Origin: Calonectria ilicicola
Taxonomy: Eukaryota > Ascomycota > Sordariomycetes > Hypocreales > Nectriaceae
Length of the DNA: 64,000 nt
Direction: 5' to 3'
NCBI GenBank assembly: GCA_020809705.1
Contig: CP085834.1
Location: 2,480,001-2,544,000, forward strand
Made by a program: the position numbers and the translations under genes. A model generated the notes under the pieces. It saw only the letters and a program-made list of their open reading frames with translations, was not told the DNA's origin and ran no database searches. The number at the start of each line of letters is the position of its first letter. The first letter of the stretch is position 1. Positions 44,601 through 56,955 of the stretch are shown piece after piece.

Positions 44601-47600
44601 CCGCGATGCAGAGGTTGCTCGAACAGCCGCAAACTATGCCTTTAGAGCAGCTTTACTCTGTCGCCAAACATTCTTGCATTCACCAGCTGGTTCCGACTTG
44701 CTTGACCACCAGGGTCTCAATTTCTTCCTTCGTGCATCAATTGCTCTTCAAGAGAACATCCTTGTCAACCTTGATGAGCTTTCCCCTTTGTCAAAACGAC
44801 TTCTCATCCATGACCTGCACATGTCATATTCTAAGAGACAGACCATCAAAAAATGGGTAGGGTCACACTTCAGTATTCTAGGGGACCTTGTAAACGAGAC
44901 GTGGGTTGGAGCGGGGTCTTCAAACTGGAAATCCTTCACACCCTGGAGCTTCCTCGAGTCCCCTCACGACTGGTGGGTAACTTCAACAACATCTTCCACT
45001 AAGTGGGCTGCATCACAGGTGGTTCATTATCACTTGATTCAAGGACACTTACTGGTTGATGGGAAACCACTCGGCAGACTGCCCCCGGAGATACGCAAGG
45101 ACCCCACCATTCAGGAGCTTTTTGGCAACCAGCACTTGCTTACCCGTCCCTCGAGCCTCATTGGAAGTCAATACCAAGTCATGAACGAAATTGAGCGTCA
45201 CCAAATTCACATTGGATTCGCAAATGGTAGAGTCTGTGTTCGAGCAATCATATCCAACGGTCGTTTGCTAGAACATGTGTCACGCAGCGTCTTCAAGTCA
45301 CCTTCGGGGGCCTACGATCTTCCAGCTACCCTTGTTGACGACTGCGTCCACTGGCTGAACGTGGAATCCGGATTGCTCGAAATGCGCAAGACCACACGTA
45401 TGTGGGATCATCTCCAGACGAATTGGATGCTTGATGTTCGCACCCGACTCTGCTCACGAAACAGAAACCTTCAAAAATCGGGCAGCAGTCTTGTCGAGCT
45501 AGATTCCAAAGTCGGACAACTCATCGCAGGCATTTTTGATGGCTTTGAACACGCGAACCGGCTCACGATATACCAACCCGGCAATGGTAAACTGTCTGTT
45601 GAGATGAAACGTCTAGAGATTCAGTTCACTGTCGGCCTAAACGGGTTGCTTGGTTGCAAACAACTTGCGTCTGAGATCGATCCAAGCCAAGACATCGGCG
45701 CTCTCCATGGGCTAACAAGTCATGTTGTTCTACGAAATCGTAAGAACTTTAATCGCAGAAGCATTATTGTTGCCCTTAGTGAGCACTTTAGTTGGAAGCG
45801 CAAAGGCTTCCACTCCGCCGTCAGGATCGACAATCGAGGCCTATACGCTCGATTCACGATTGACAATGTCTTGGGTCGACTGGACTGCGCTTCTGAACCC
45901 ACCTTGCTATACTTCAAAGCAGCGCTGCATGCTTTCACGTCTTTTCCTTTGCCCGACAAACTCACTGGTCGGACTGGAACAGAGGAAGCTCTTCACATCT
46001 TGACATCGGCAGAGAGTCAACCATGGTCGCCTGTGCGAAGCATTGCAATGTCTATCCTAAGTCAATTCAGATCTTTGTCCCCTGGAAGACAGCAGTATCC
46101 TCCAGGAACCAACTTTTATCAGAAAGTTCATTGGGACAAGTATCTCACAATGACGATCCAGCATGAAAGGCTAGCGCCTCTGGCCGAAAGTCTGATGCGA
46201 CAATCGACGAGGTTGCAAATTTTCTGGAACGATTCCGAGGCAGATCCTGCAGCTGATCTCGAAGATTTCAGCATGTCGCATTTGAACACCCGAGGCCTAA
46301 TTCGACGTCAGATATACGCACGTGTTCAGGATGCATTCGACTCCCTCGTCCTCAGACAAGGAGCAGAGTCAACACACTACAGGCCAGGAGATGGCACCAC
46401 TTCAACCGAGAGCCGCCGAGTATATCGCACCATCAAAGCACTCCGCGAAGCGTCAGAGGATCTACCGAAGCTCTCAGAGTTGAAGTCGCTTCTGGAAAAC
46501 CAAGATACAATAGGAGGCTTCAATCGCCCCATTAACAACAACAATATTCACGAGTTTTTCGATGCGGAAACGGCGGTGATATGGGGTCGCATCGTTCGTC
46601 TTTGTATCGAGCCGACCTCTCCTTCCGAGTACACCGTTGATTTCAGCATGGCATTAGCAGCATACAGAGAAAGAGCCGACATGAACCTGATTGCATGGCT
46701 TTTGGCTCTCATGAGAAATTCTAGCCTGTGCGAAATTGCGCTTCCACAATACGCGTTGTTTACCAAGTACCAATATTCTGAGGAGCCTCGCAAGGAAACT
46801 CTACAATTGCTGATACTACACAATCAACAAACAGCCGGTCGCAACCATCGACAACGAGGGAAACGATCCCATTCATCCAATAGGGAATATGCTGTCAATC
46901 AAAAGCTGGAAGCAGACAAGATATCCTACCTCTTAGTTGCCAAATGGCCCGATGCTCCTCGCTCAGCTACTGAGTTCACTAAGATGACCGACACATTGAA
47001 GATTGAGAATCTAAACAGGGAACTGTCTTGGGAAAATCTTGAGCCTGAGTTACAACGGCTTCTCGCCAACACAGAGCTGTCCAACTACCTTGACGAGCTA
47101 CAAAAGACTGTCGATCGTATCGCAATCCAAAACCCTGGACCGGATCTTGGAGCCAAAGGCATCAGCCCGAAATCATGGATAGGATTGCCTTCCAACTTAA
47201 CCCCAGTCAATTTCCAAGTTCCAGTTTTGGGCGGCGAGTTAGCTCTTATGGATTTGGACTCGCCTGACGAAGAACCTCTTTTGCCAACTGGAGGTAATAG
47301 AAGCCTCATTGCTTTGAAAGAGGAGGATTCTTCGCTACCCGAGGAGATCGGGATTCTAAAAGGAATTGTCCAATCATTCACAACCTCCCAGAATTCCTTA
47401 CGCCGTCAATACGGAAGCGATCTCGAAGAGTCGATTGCCAAGTTGAGCCAGAAACGTCTCATTGCCACCTCCCAAAAACGCGCTGAGCCCCTGCAAATAT
47501 ATGACAGTATCCAAATGGCAAATTTATCCCTGAGCAAATCAATTGGGCAGATTAGAGAATGCATTCAGGGTGGGAACAAGACCCTGGAATGGCTTAATAC

Positions 47601-50600
47601 TGCAGGTCTGTTACCTTGTCTCTCCCCGATCGCACTGTTAGAGCTTCTTCGAAATGGCCAGTCCGTCAGCCCCAGTGTAATGAAGGCTTTAGTTTCTTAC
47701 GGCGTTTTGATTACCAAATTACAGCGTCTTCTCCGAATGGATCACGCAGCGAAAAGTTACGACACCAGGCGGCTTCAGCAGGAACAGGGCCATGAGGGCC
47801 ATTCAAACTGGAGCCCTTCCGATCAGCCGGAGTGGCTACTCTTGGAAATTGACAATGACATTCTAATCCGTGAATCCCAAGTCGAGGTCGCTCTGTCTAT
47901 TATCTCGCCTTCATCGGCAACGAACTCCGTTCTTCAAATGAATATGGGCGAAGGTCAGTGTTGCGCATAGTTCAAAAATAAATGGTTGATCGCTAACGCT
48001 TCGAAATATAGGTAAAACCTCTTGTGTCATGCCAATGGCAGCGACAGTATTGGCAGACAACATCAATCTGTGCAGATTGGTCGTTCCTCGTGCGCTCCTG
48101 ATGCAAACTGCCCAAGTCATGCAACGGCGTATTGGCAGGCTCATTGGTCGTCGTGTTCAACATGTCCCATTCGCAAGACGATCTCCAAAGGGTAAAAATG
48201 CACTTGCCCTATATGAGAAGATACATTACGATACACTTGATTCTGGAGGCGTCATGCTGACTCTACCGGAACACATTCTCTCTTTTCGCCTGAGCGGTCT
48301 GCAACAACTTGCAGATAAGGATATGGAAACAGCTGGCAGAATGATCGATATCCAGCGGTGGATAGATGCCTACAGCCGCGATGTTCTTGACGAGTCAGAT
48401 TTAATGCTGTCTCCCAAAACTCAGCTAATCTATCCAGGTGGCACACCTGTAGTTGTGGATGGACATCCTCATCGATGGGGCGTGGTCGAGGAGCTGTTGT
48501 TTCTGGTCCAAGGTCACTGTTCGGTGCTGAAATCTCAATACGGAAACAAAATCCAGATAATACAGCGTCACAGCGGTTTCCCCATCATCCAGCTACTCAA
48601 CAGCGAAGTTGAGAATGCTCTCAACGAATTGTTAGTCAAGGATGTATGCGAGGGCCGTATTTCACTGGTACAGCTGAGAAACCCATCCAGCCTTGACGCT
48701 CAGCAAAATTTGAAACTCATTGTCTCTGGGTCCGATGTTCCTCGTGCAACCTGGAAACGAGCGGCGAAGTCGCTTGTGGACAAGACTGTTGGCACAAAAA
48801 GCCTTTACCTACTTCGAGGTCTAATCTCACAGCGAATTCTTTTACTCTGTCTCAAGAAACGTTGGAATGTGCAGTTTGGATTGCACCCGACACGCCCACC
48901 CATTGCTGTGCCATTTGAAGCGAAAGGCATTCCTTCGCAGACGGCTACATATGGCCATCCCGACACTACGCTTGTTTTGACTTGTCTCGCCTTCTATCAA
49001 ACCGGGTTGACACTGAGTCAAATGACAGAGGGACTATTGCACGTTATCAAGTCAGATGACCCTACCACACAGTACGATCATTGGACGCAAGGATGTACCG
49101 CTCTGCCAGTTGAGCTTCGACAGGTCAACATTTTGAACGCCGAAGATGAGGCACAGATGGAGGCCTTGTGGAAGCATCTACGCTATTCGACTCACGCATT
49201 AAACTATTATATGAACCATTTCGTGTTTCCAAAACACGCGAAGCAGTTCGAAGTCAAGCTACAAGCCTCTGGCTGGGACATTCCCTCGTTACCCAGAAAC
49301 TCTGAACCGGAAAACAATCAAAATCTCACGACGGGCTTCAGTGGAACGAATGACAACAAAAGGATGTTACCATGGACCATCAAACAGCATGACCTGCCTG
49401 CTCTGGTCCATACGAACGCCGAGGTTTTGTGCTATCTCCTCGAGGAGCGAAATCGAACATGCTACCAAGCTGTTGATCACAGCGGCCGCGGCTTATCTGA
49501 ACCAGCATTGTTGAGATATCTCCACATGAGGAGCATCCGTATTTTAATCGATGCAGGAGCCCATATCTTAGAAATGGAAAATCTAGATTTGGCCAAAGAA
49601 TGGCTTCGAATCGATACCTCAGCCCAGGGAGCCGTTTATTTCAATGCCAATGGTGAGGCCATGGTCGTGGCCCGCTTTCAAAGAAATCCAGTTCCTCTTT
49701 TAGCGAGTTCATTTGTTGATGATATGAGAGAGTGTGTGGTGTACATTGACGAGGCACATACGCGCGGTACAGATTTAAAACTCCCTATCTACGCCACGGG
49801 CGCTGTCACTCTCAGCATGGGCCAGAGCAAGGATCAAACAGTACAAGGTAAGTACTACACGTGTAGGTGGGTGACTTTGACACTAATACTTATGATACAA
49901 CAGCGGCGATGCGGCTCAGACAGCTTGGTTCAACCCAATCGGTTGCTTTCATCGCGCCGCCGGAAGTATACCAGGATATTATTGACTTGCAACCAAGTGG
50001 GTCGATTTTGAAGCGCCCGGGGGTGACCTCAGTTGACGTTGTTCGCTGGCTACTTGAGCAAAGCTGCAAAGCGACCGAGGATATGAATTCGCTTCATCTC
50101 GCTCAGGGCTTTGACTTTTGCCGACGTACCGATTCACTATGGAATTACGAAGGCAGTGCCCAGAAGAGCAAAGATGCCGTGAAGCTTCTCCAGGCCATTG
50201 TCCAGCCAGAAAACCAGACGCTCGAAGAGCTTTATGGTCCCAGGGACACGGTTCCTCTCACAGAACATGCGCAATTTGATTCCGCTCTGCTTCGGGAATT
50301 CAACACAGCCCTCCGCCAACAACAACTCGAGATGCACCGAAATGCGACATCGTCCCAGGCCTCCACAATGGCAGAGGTGGAACAGGAACGAGAGGTCGAA
50401 TTTGAAGTTGAACAGATTCGAGAAAAACAATCGCGTATGAAGTTCTCGCCGTACACGTTTCCGGGCCTGGACCCGAGTCTTGTGCGGTTCGTTCGGACTG
50501 GTGATTTGGAGCTTGATGGACCATTTATTCAAGCGTTTGCATTCTTAGGTACCACTGCCATTGGCCTTGAGTTTGGTGTGCAGGAGACAGGCTCGAATCT

Positions 50601-51319
50601 TTTCGTCTCCCAAGAGTTTTCCAAGGCTGTCATGAATGACAATCCTGAAAACGGCCTCAAAGTTGTGGTTAGTTTTACATCAGCCTCCTATTGAATAATT
50701 TGACTGACACCGAGAGTAGCGCCCTGTGGAATGGATTTTGTGGAGTGCGAAGACAAACACGGCCGTCATTGTGATCCCAGAGGAAGCCGAACTTCTTATG
50801 CCGAATCTTCATGAACTCCCCGAACCTCACGTTTGGCTGCTAACTTACGCTGCCTCGGTAACGAAGTCGATGCGCACCTTCAACAATCTCAAGTACTTCG
50901 AAATCCCGTCCAGTACAAAATGCCAGCCGCTGCCCACTTGGCTCACCATTGAAGTTGGTCTCATCGCAGGGCGTCTGTACTTTGACTACAGCGAGTACAA
51001 ACCTCTCCTCGCCTGGTTGGGTGAAGATGGGTCTGAGGTTAGTTCGAATGGCTCGACCGCACCTAGTGGATTCAGGATTCGGCGACCGATGCAGTTTCTG
51101 CTGGAGTGGCTTACATATTGCCGTAATGGTCAAGATATCATGCAAACTCCAATGGGTTTTGTTTGTCAACGTCGGGCTCTCACTGCAGGCCACTCTTTCT
51201 TTGTTTCAGGCGCGGGACAGCCCCTGTCCTACGAAGAACAACAGAATGGAGCCCCAAAACAGAGTACCAGGGACGATTTGGAAGATAGCGAGGATGACAG
51301 TCAAATTGACGATGATTAG
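41660..51319 (+). CDS. Giant DUF6606/DUF3638/DUF3645 protein with SecA-like NTPase motifs
   Basis: Five exons (41660-42009, 42069-47953, 48012-49847, 49904-50667, 50720-51319) encode 3144 residues, the usual size of this fungal family, often annotated as ubiquitinyl hydrolase. The N-terminus is the DUF6606 region (LFHHLVLPPKLP; VHVARQNAALLIHRQDDEII across intron 1). The DUF3638 region carries an NTP-binding motif MGEGKTSCVMPM (G2079-K2080-T2081), formed only after splicing intron 2. DUF3645 follows with VYIDEAHTRGTDLKLP (D2658, E2659; RGTD 2663-2666). GEGKT, DEAH and RGTDL together resemble superfamily-2/SecA helicase-type motifs (my inference). The tail has a coiled, Glu-rich segment (EVEQEREVEFEVEQIREKQ) and an acidic end. 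No signal peptide or membrane helices, so probably cytosolic or nuclear. Molecular function is not established. Confidence 0.9.
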
Positions 51320-52131
51320 TGTGGTCTACAAAACTGTGGTGGCTTTGGGAATCACGCAGATGAAGAATGTTGGATTGCAGGCTAAAAGGGTTGTCGGTCA
51401 CTTTGACTCATTTTGTGGTTGGACACGTACACCCCTTGGCTTATTTGTTCGGAAATAATGTATGTCGAAAAAGAACTTGGAGGGCAAGAGTCGCGATTTG
51501 TACCAAATGAAGATACGATAACATGGATCAGAAAGGTCTCAAGCCAGAGGGTCTCAAAAGTAGTTGAATGAATGCATGCTCTCCCATCTGAGGAATATCG
51601 GCATTATAGGTGACGCCGCAATGCCGAAATTCTCCACCTCGTTCCTGTGACCAGGGCGCCAATTTAACGCTGTAGTTAAAGCCGGGTAGTGTCCACGATG
51701 ATTAGCCAAAAGCAGTAAAATGCAAGTTGGGATACGGCACAAGCGGCCCAATTTAGTAGTGCAAACGGTCGCATTATATCAGCACTAAGCGGCACTTTGT
51801 CCACAATGACCCCTGCGGGCGGCTCACGATGGGAGATCTCATTTTCATTCATTGCTGGATTTCCCGTAGAGACTGGGGCTCATTGATCCTAGACCCGACC
51901 GGCGCAGGACCCAAAAGCAGGACCCAAGCAAAATCCACCATCAGGATGAGGCTGCCTCACCAATCGCGTACAATAGTGAACAGTTATCGCCGGGCCATTT
52001 CTACGGCACAAGATTGCCGGTCAGCCGGTTGAAAGTCTCCCAAAAAGATGTATATAATGGATGGAGTCGATCTTTTGAAAATAACAGTCCAAAAAAACGT
52101 CGACTCGATCAACCAGCATTTAAACGCCAAG
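51320..52131. other. Intergenic region and promoter of the short-chain dehydrogenase
   Basis: About 0.8 kb without a supported gene. The end carries TATATAAT at 52049-52056. Confidence 0.45.
52049..52056 (+). promoter_or_regulatory. TATA box that sets the short-chain dehydrogenase start
   Basis: TATATAAT in GATGTATATAATGG. An in-frame ATG overlaps this element, which makes it unlikely as the start; the ATG at 52132, about 80 bases downstream, begins the protein where the family homology begins. Confidence 0.45.
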
Positions 52132-53117
52132 ATGTCGCCGTATCCTTGCCCCGTCAAAACGTATCGCACCGATACCTACCCTGCAATTTCTCCAGTTTTG
52201 CCTCACCTCTCCGCCAAGGAAAGAAATGTTGTCATTACTGGCGGAGGTTCAGGTATCGGGGCTGCGATTGCGCAGGCTTTCGCGATTTCGGGTGCTGCAT
52301 CGATCTCCATCTTGGGGCGCCGCGAGGAGGCGTTACTAGAAACCAAGTCCAAACTGGAAACACAATACCCTGGTACAAGGATATTTTGCCATGTTGTGGA
52401 CCTTGTCGATGGCGATGCTGTATTGAAGGCTTCTGATGCAATTGGGTCGAGCATTGGAACAGCCGACATCCTTGTCGCGAATGCTGGGTACTCGCCAAAG
52501 CTGCTGACTCTCCAAGATTCCGACTGCGAGGATTGGTACAATGCGTTTGAGATTAACGTCAAAGGAAACTTGCATCTCATCAAGGCTTTCCTTCCGATTG
52601 CATCCAAAACAGCATCGGTTTTGAACGTGACTGCAGGTGCGACACACATACACTATCTTCCAGGTTTTTCTGGTTATCACGCGTCCAAGTTAGCCGCTGC
52701 CAAAATCTTTGACTATTTGCACTACGAACATCCGGATATGTTTGTGCTCAATTTTCATCCAGGTCTCATTAAGACCAGCATATCAGGGAACCCGAATGCA
52801 TTGACATATGATGCTCGTAAGTTTACTCTATGGCATGGGAACCCCGTGTACTAACGCCAAAGCCACAGTTGAACTCCCGGCACATTTCGCTGTTGTAAGT
52901 AAAAGAAGAACGATTGCCCTTGAAGTCACTTATGGGTGGTCCATTTTGGGAAGCAATGTACTAATTCGTGCTGACACAGTGGGCTGTAAGTCCAGAAGCG
53001 AGGTTTTTGAACGGAAAGCTCGTATGGGCAAACTGGGATGTGGATGAGCTGAAAGCAATGGCAAGGGAAATTGAAGAGACCAAAAAATTCACGCTAGGGC
53101 TTATTGGATGGCTGTAG
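52132..53117 (+). CDS. Short-chain dehydrogenase/reductase
   Basis: Three exons (52132-52816, 52869-52894, 52980-53117) give 282 residues; the middle exon is only 26 bases and is required to recover the conserved ELPAHFAVWAVSPEARFLNG stretch. Classic SDR motifs: TGGGSGIG (36-43) for NAD(P), ILVANAGYS, and YHASK with Tyr182 and Lys186. The end NGKLVWANWDVDELKA is shared with a group of uncharacterised fungal SDRs. It should oxidise or reduce an alcohol/carbonyl with NAD(P); substrate unknown. It is soluble, without a signal peptide. It lies convergent to the siderophore-esterase-like gene with a spacer of about 200 bases. Confidence 0.87.
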
Positions 53118-53209
53118 AGGATTTTCCATCAGCTCAAGAGATTAACAGTTACCTTCCACATTTCTAACATTAATATTCATCGTCAGTTTGGTGAAAGTGC
53201 AACGCAGGA

Positions 53210-53275
53210 CCTTAGAAATAAGTCCTTCTGCGCGCACACATGAAGCTATTTAGCAATAGTTATGCGGTGAATGTA
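53210..53275. repeat. Decayed copy of the 54.7-kb MITE terminus
   Basis: Bases 53221-53241 (AGTCCTTCTGCGCGCACACA then T) match the left terminal repeat of the element at 54721 at 19 of 21 positions, and CTATTTAGC a little further on also occurs in that element. No second terminus is seen here, so it looks like a truncated relic. Confidence 0.45.
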
Positions 53276-53323
53276 AAATCGGTGTAGCCTTTGATTACAT
53301 ATCATTCTTAGTAGACAAGTCTC

Positions 53324-54296
53324 CTACTTATTCTCTCCAAGAAATTTAATAAGTCCCTGTTGAAGACACGTAATTGATGCACTTCCATGATCCTCTCCCG
53401 CAAACTCCCAAACCCAAATATCTCGAACACTGGGGCAGTCTTTTAGTCGCGCTACTAAATCCTGCCCAACCTCTCTCATATCCACTTCTTCAGCAGTGTC
53501 CTTTCTATTTTCCCAGGCCTTGTCGGACTCGTTTGGCTTTCTCACGAGCTCGTCTGGAGCGGATCCCCACGTGATGGCCAAGGATGGTGCAGGGTCGGCT
53601 GGCTGCTCACGCTCGCGGAATGCGACCTCTTGCTCTTTGAGAATGGAGGAATGATTCCATCCGACACTAGGGCTCCCAGCGATGAACGTGTTGAATAGCG
53701 TGGGCATGGTAAAGAGCGCGTGCAGAGCGAAGAGGCCACCCCAAGAATGGCCAAAAAGAGCCTTGCGAGCAGTACTCAGCGGGGCCTTTGGGAAGAGGTT
53801 GTCTTGAATGTGAGGCATGAGGTTGTTCTCAATTACGTCGAGGAACTTGGATGCTTCGCCAAATGGAAGATGGTCCTGCCTCTTGCCATAGCCGTCTAAT
53901 GGGATGTCGTACTTCCCATCTGCTGCTGGTGGGGTAAAATCGGGTCCTCTGCGATGATCGTAGACACAAAAGGTGTTGGGATAGCCAATGCCAACAACGA
54001 TGGTTCTGGCAGTATCAGTGAATTCCAGCCGTCTTGTGATGTCCAAGGCCGTGAAGAAGTATGCATTGCCATCGACTACATAACTGAAGAGGCGGTTAGA
54101 AGCCAGGAACCATGCCTGCATTTAAATAGCGCTTTTTTACTTACACAACAGAGGGGGGAACATCATTTTCAGGAGGGACACGATCCTTGCTCCAGCACAA
54201 AGGCCATCCTATTTGGATGACATAGTCTCCTCTATCGGTCTTTGCCGTGTACTGACAGGTGTTTGGGAGGTGGGCGTGTTCCATTGTAGTAGCCAT
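53324..54296 (-). CDS. Siderophore-esterase-like alpha/beta hydrolase (IroE/Fes type)
   Basis: Two exons (54296-54145, 54083-53324) give 303 residues; the first exon (beginning MATTMEHAHLPNTCQYTAKT) is separated by a 61-nt intron. In-frame ATGs at 54302, 54296 and 54284 are possible; 54296 has the best context. The domain shows GIGYPNT, FLDVIENNLMPHIQ, the nucleophile elbow GHSWGG (Ser164), AGSPSVGWNHSSIL and a C-terminal His in GEDHGS, all features of the esterase D/IroE/Fes group, whose fungal members cleave ferri-siderophores such as triacetylfusarinine in the cytosol to free iron. No signal peptide, in line with an intracellular role. The substrate is inferred; other esters are possible. 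No siderophore synthetase or transporter lies in the window. Confidence 0.8.
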
Positions 54297-54713
54297 TTGC
54301 ATCACACGAAATGGTGCTTGTCCAGAACAAGAATGATCTGCGGGGTGATGCTACGTTGACCACAATATTTATACCGCGCATCCATTATTTGCCTTCGGCT
54401 GAAAACTGTCTGTCGGTAGTGTGGCGTGTGCTGTTTAGGAATGGCTCGCGTCCCATGATTGAATCTGATAAGATTAGATGCTTCTCAAGACCCACTCCGG
54501 CGCTTCGTTTGTGCCGATCTCGGGACCAGCTAACCCACGCTTACGTGGAATTCTTTACGTTTGAAGTATGAGCCAACTTTTACCAATTAATTGGGCATTT
54601 CTTTTTCGCGCGGTTGTTGGTGAGGATAATTTTCTTGAAGTGGCAGCCCCAAGTAGATAAAAAAAGAAACAACAACATAAAAATAAGATATGAACAAAGA
54701 TGGTGTATAATGA
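54297..54713. other. Intergenic stretch left of the MITE
   Basis: About 0.4 kb upstream of the esterase gene. It becomes AT-rich to the right. No gene seen. Confidence 0.4.
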
Positions 54714-54720
54714 TTAATTA

Positions 54721-54955
54721 AGAGTCTTGCTGCGCGCACACATACATTTTGCTAGGTGCACACACCAAACTATTTAGCTGGGGCTTTTCTAGGAAATTAT
54801 AAGACATTCAAAGAAAATGCTAAAGGCTTAATTTGTTTTATTATAAATAAGTTTGGAATACATATAAAATTATTTATTTTATACTTAGCTTTTTATTTTA
54901 ATATTAAATGCAGATATTTTATGTGTGCATGTATGTGTGCGCGCAGCAAGACTCT
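54721..54955. mobile_element. MITE with 27-bp perfect terminal inverted repeats
   Basis: A 235-base AT-rich element. The left end (54721-54747) begins AGAGTCTTGCTGCGCGCACA and the right end (54929-54955) is its exact reverse complement over 27 bases. Both sides are flanked by ATTAATT (54713-54719 and 54958-54964), which could be a target-site duplication but is itself palindromic, so TA, TTAA or a longer duplication cannot be told apart. The inside has no coding capacity and is very AT-rich. Size and structure fit a non-autonomous DNA transposon. The G+C-rich ends with AT-rich middle can form a long hairpin. Confidence 0.8.
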
Positions 54956-54965
54956 CAATTAATTG

Positions 54966-56153
54966 ACATTAAGAAATATCCCTAACAGTTTACATCAAGA
55001 TGAACCAAATCATCTAAAACTCTCCCAATTGACTTCCAATACAAAACTTGCAAACCACGACTGTCGCCCCATCTGGCGTGCATTTCTATTTAATGTCAGA
55101 TGACCAAGGCCGTTCCGCGGAGATTATTTAGTTGCTAAAACCGCCGTGGGGTAAGGTTGAGGCCCAATGGCCCGAAGTACCGAAAGCGAACGACGAGAAT
55201 GGCGGGTTTTGGCCCGTTTTGCCTAAAATGGGTGGCATCGATTAGGTATTGCAACCAAGATCCTTGCATCCAGTGAAGCTATTGGTGAATAACTCGGAAT
55301 CAAGCTCCGGGTCAAGGGTTGTGGCAACATACTTCCCAATTGAGCACCAATTCAAACGCTCGGGATTTATGGTCAGAATAAGGTTTTCTCATGCCGTGTT
55401 TCAATCTGAATCGCATTAAACCCTGCATGAGAATATCATCATGATTCCATCTGGATCGTGCTTTTCTCTTTCCGATAGAAATGAAGTCGATATAAGTAAT
55501 ACAAGATGTTCCATCGGGACTATGAGCAAGGTTAGAAACCTTTCGGCTGTCATGAGAAATAAATACAATTAGGCCTGTTCTTTTTTTGGAGTTACCCGTC
55601 ACGAAGTCATTCATGCTTAGCATCGAGTGAGATTTCAATCGGAGATCCGGTCCAGATATGGAAATGGAGCGAGTCATTCCGCCTGCGCCAGCTGCTTCAA
55701 CCATGGTGTTTTTTTGCTTTTCACCTTTTCTTTCCAAACATTCCGTCGCACTCCACAAAGCTTGGATGGGGCGATTTCGTTTTGAAATGCAATAGTCACT
55801 TTGCCAAGTCGCTCCTGTGCTCGTCAGTGCAACGGACGATCAACTTCCGCAAGAACAACCAATTGACTCCATCCGCCAAGACAGGAACGGTTGTAGGCTA
55901 TATTCGCCCAAGGATGAACTGGATATTTGAGAGATTTCAGGTCTCTAAATGGTGGATAAATTTGGCTTTGTGAAAGGAGTCCGGATGTTATCCCATAAAT
56001 TCTACATCAAACCAAGTCAAATCAACAATGCAAACCAGTCATTCATCACACTATAAATACATGTACAGGCCCAGATATTGGCCTTCCTGTAATCTTTCAG
56101 ACTAAGCTACGGACTACAGCACAATTTCCACATTCAAGACCTCCATTTCCAAT
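54966..56153. other. Gene-free stretch with the AA9 promoter
   Basis: About 1.2 kb. One open frame of 148 codons on the minus strand (55312-55758) has no recognisable feature. The end holds a TATAAATA box. Confidence 0.4.
56052..56059 (+). promoter_or_regulatory. TATA box of the AA9 gene
   Basis: TATAAATA in CACTATAAATACATG, about 100 bases upstream of the ATG at 56154. Confidence 0.5.
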
Positions 56154-56955
56154 ATGCAGACTGTTCTGGGAGCGCTTTTTAGCCTTGCGGCACTCATGCC
56201 ACAGCTGGCTTCGGCACACGGCTTTGTCGCTGGTGTTACAGTCAACGGTGTTTGGACAGCTGGTGCAGATCCTGTTTGGTACTATTACCAACCTGGACAG
56301 TCCCCGGCAACAGCGGGATGGAACTCTCTCAATCAAGATCTCGGATTTGTCGAACCCGCCGCGTTCGGAACAGCCGACATTGCCTGTCACAAGAGTGCTA
56401 CGGCTGGAAAGAACTTTATCAACGTGAATGCTGGAGAGACAATGACGCTCTACTGGAACACGTGGCCAGATTCTCACAAGGGCCCCATTATCAATTATCT
56501 TGCTCCGTACAATGGTATATTTAATTCTTCCTCATCTATTCCACACTCTCGTGGTGGACTCTAATGTGGTGATAGGTGAGACTACGGCAGGAAGTCTCTC
56601 TTGGTCTAAAATCAGTCAAAGCAGCATCGTCAGCGGCACTACCTGGGTCACGGACACACTCATTGCCAATAACTTTACTACGACAACCACTATTCCGCGC
56701 AATTTGAAGCCTGGAAACTACGTCCTCCGACATGAAATCATCGCTCTGCACGGCGCCCAAAATGATAATGGTGCACAAATGTACCCTCAATGCTTGAACC
56801 TAAAGGTTGGAGGCAGTGGTACCGTCGCGCCCACGGGCGGAGTGGTAGGCACCGGTCTCTACACCCGGTCGGAGCCGGGTGTCATTTTCAACTTGTACAC
56901 GTCTTACTCTAGCTATCCATACCCCGGTCCGGCTCTGTGGACTGCCGCCAATTAG
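56154..56955 (+). CDS. AA9 lytic polysaccharide monooxygenase
   Basis: Two exons (56154-56514, 56576-56955) give 246 residues: a signal peptide (1-21) and a single AA9 domain without a cellulose-binding module. The mature protein starts with His22 (AHGFVAGVTVNG), the N-terminal copper ligand. The second copper His is H108 in DSHKGPIINYL. The second-sphere His/Gln and axial Tyr lie in LRHEIIALHGAQ and QMYPQC (H179, Q188, Y190). Cys78 and Cys193 form the conserved disulfide. The usual second disulfide (NCNGDC loop) is missing: the loop reads PYNGETTAG. Such enzymes cleave cellulose or other beta-glucans oxidatively outside the cell, using copper and peroxide or oxygen. This suggests plant-biomass contact in the life of the host. 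Confidence 0.92.

Noticed and set aside
55312..55758. A 148-codon minus-strand frame upstream of the AA9 gene
   Set aside because: No signal peptide, domain, promoter element or splice extension; composition does not differ from the surrounding spacer. Could be real but is not supported.
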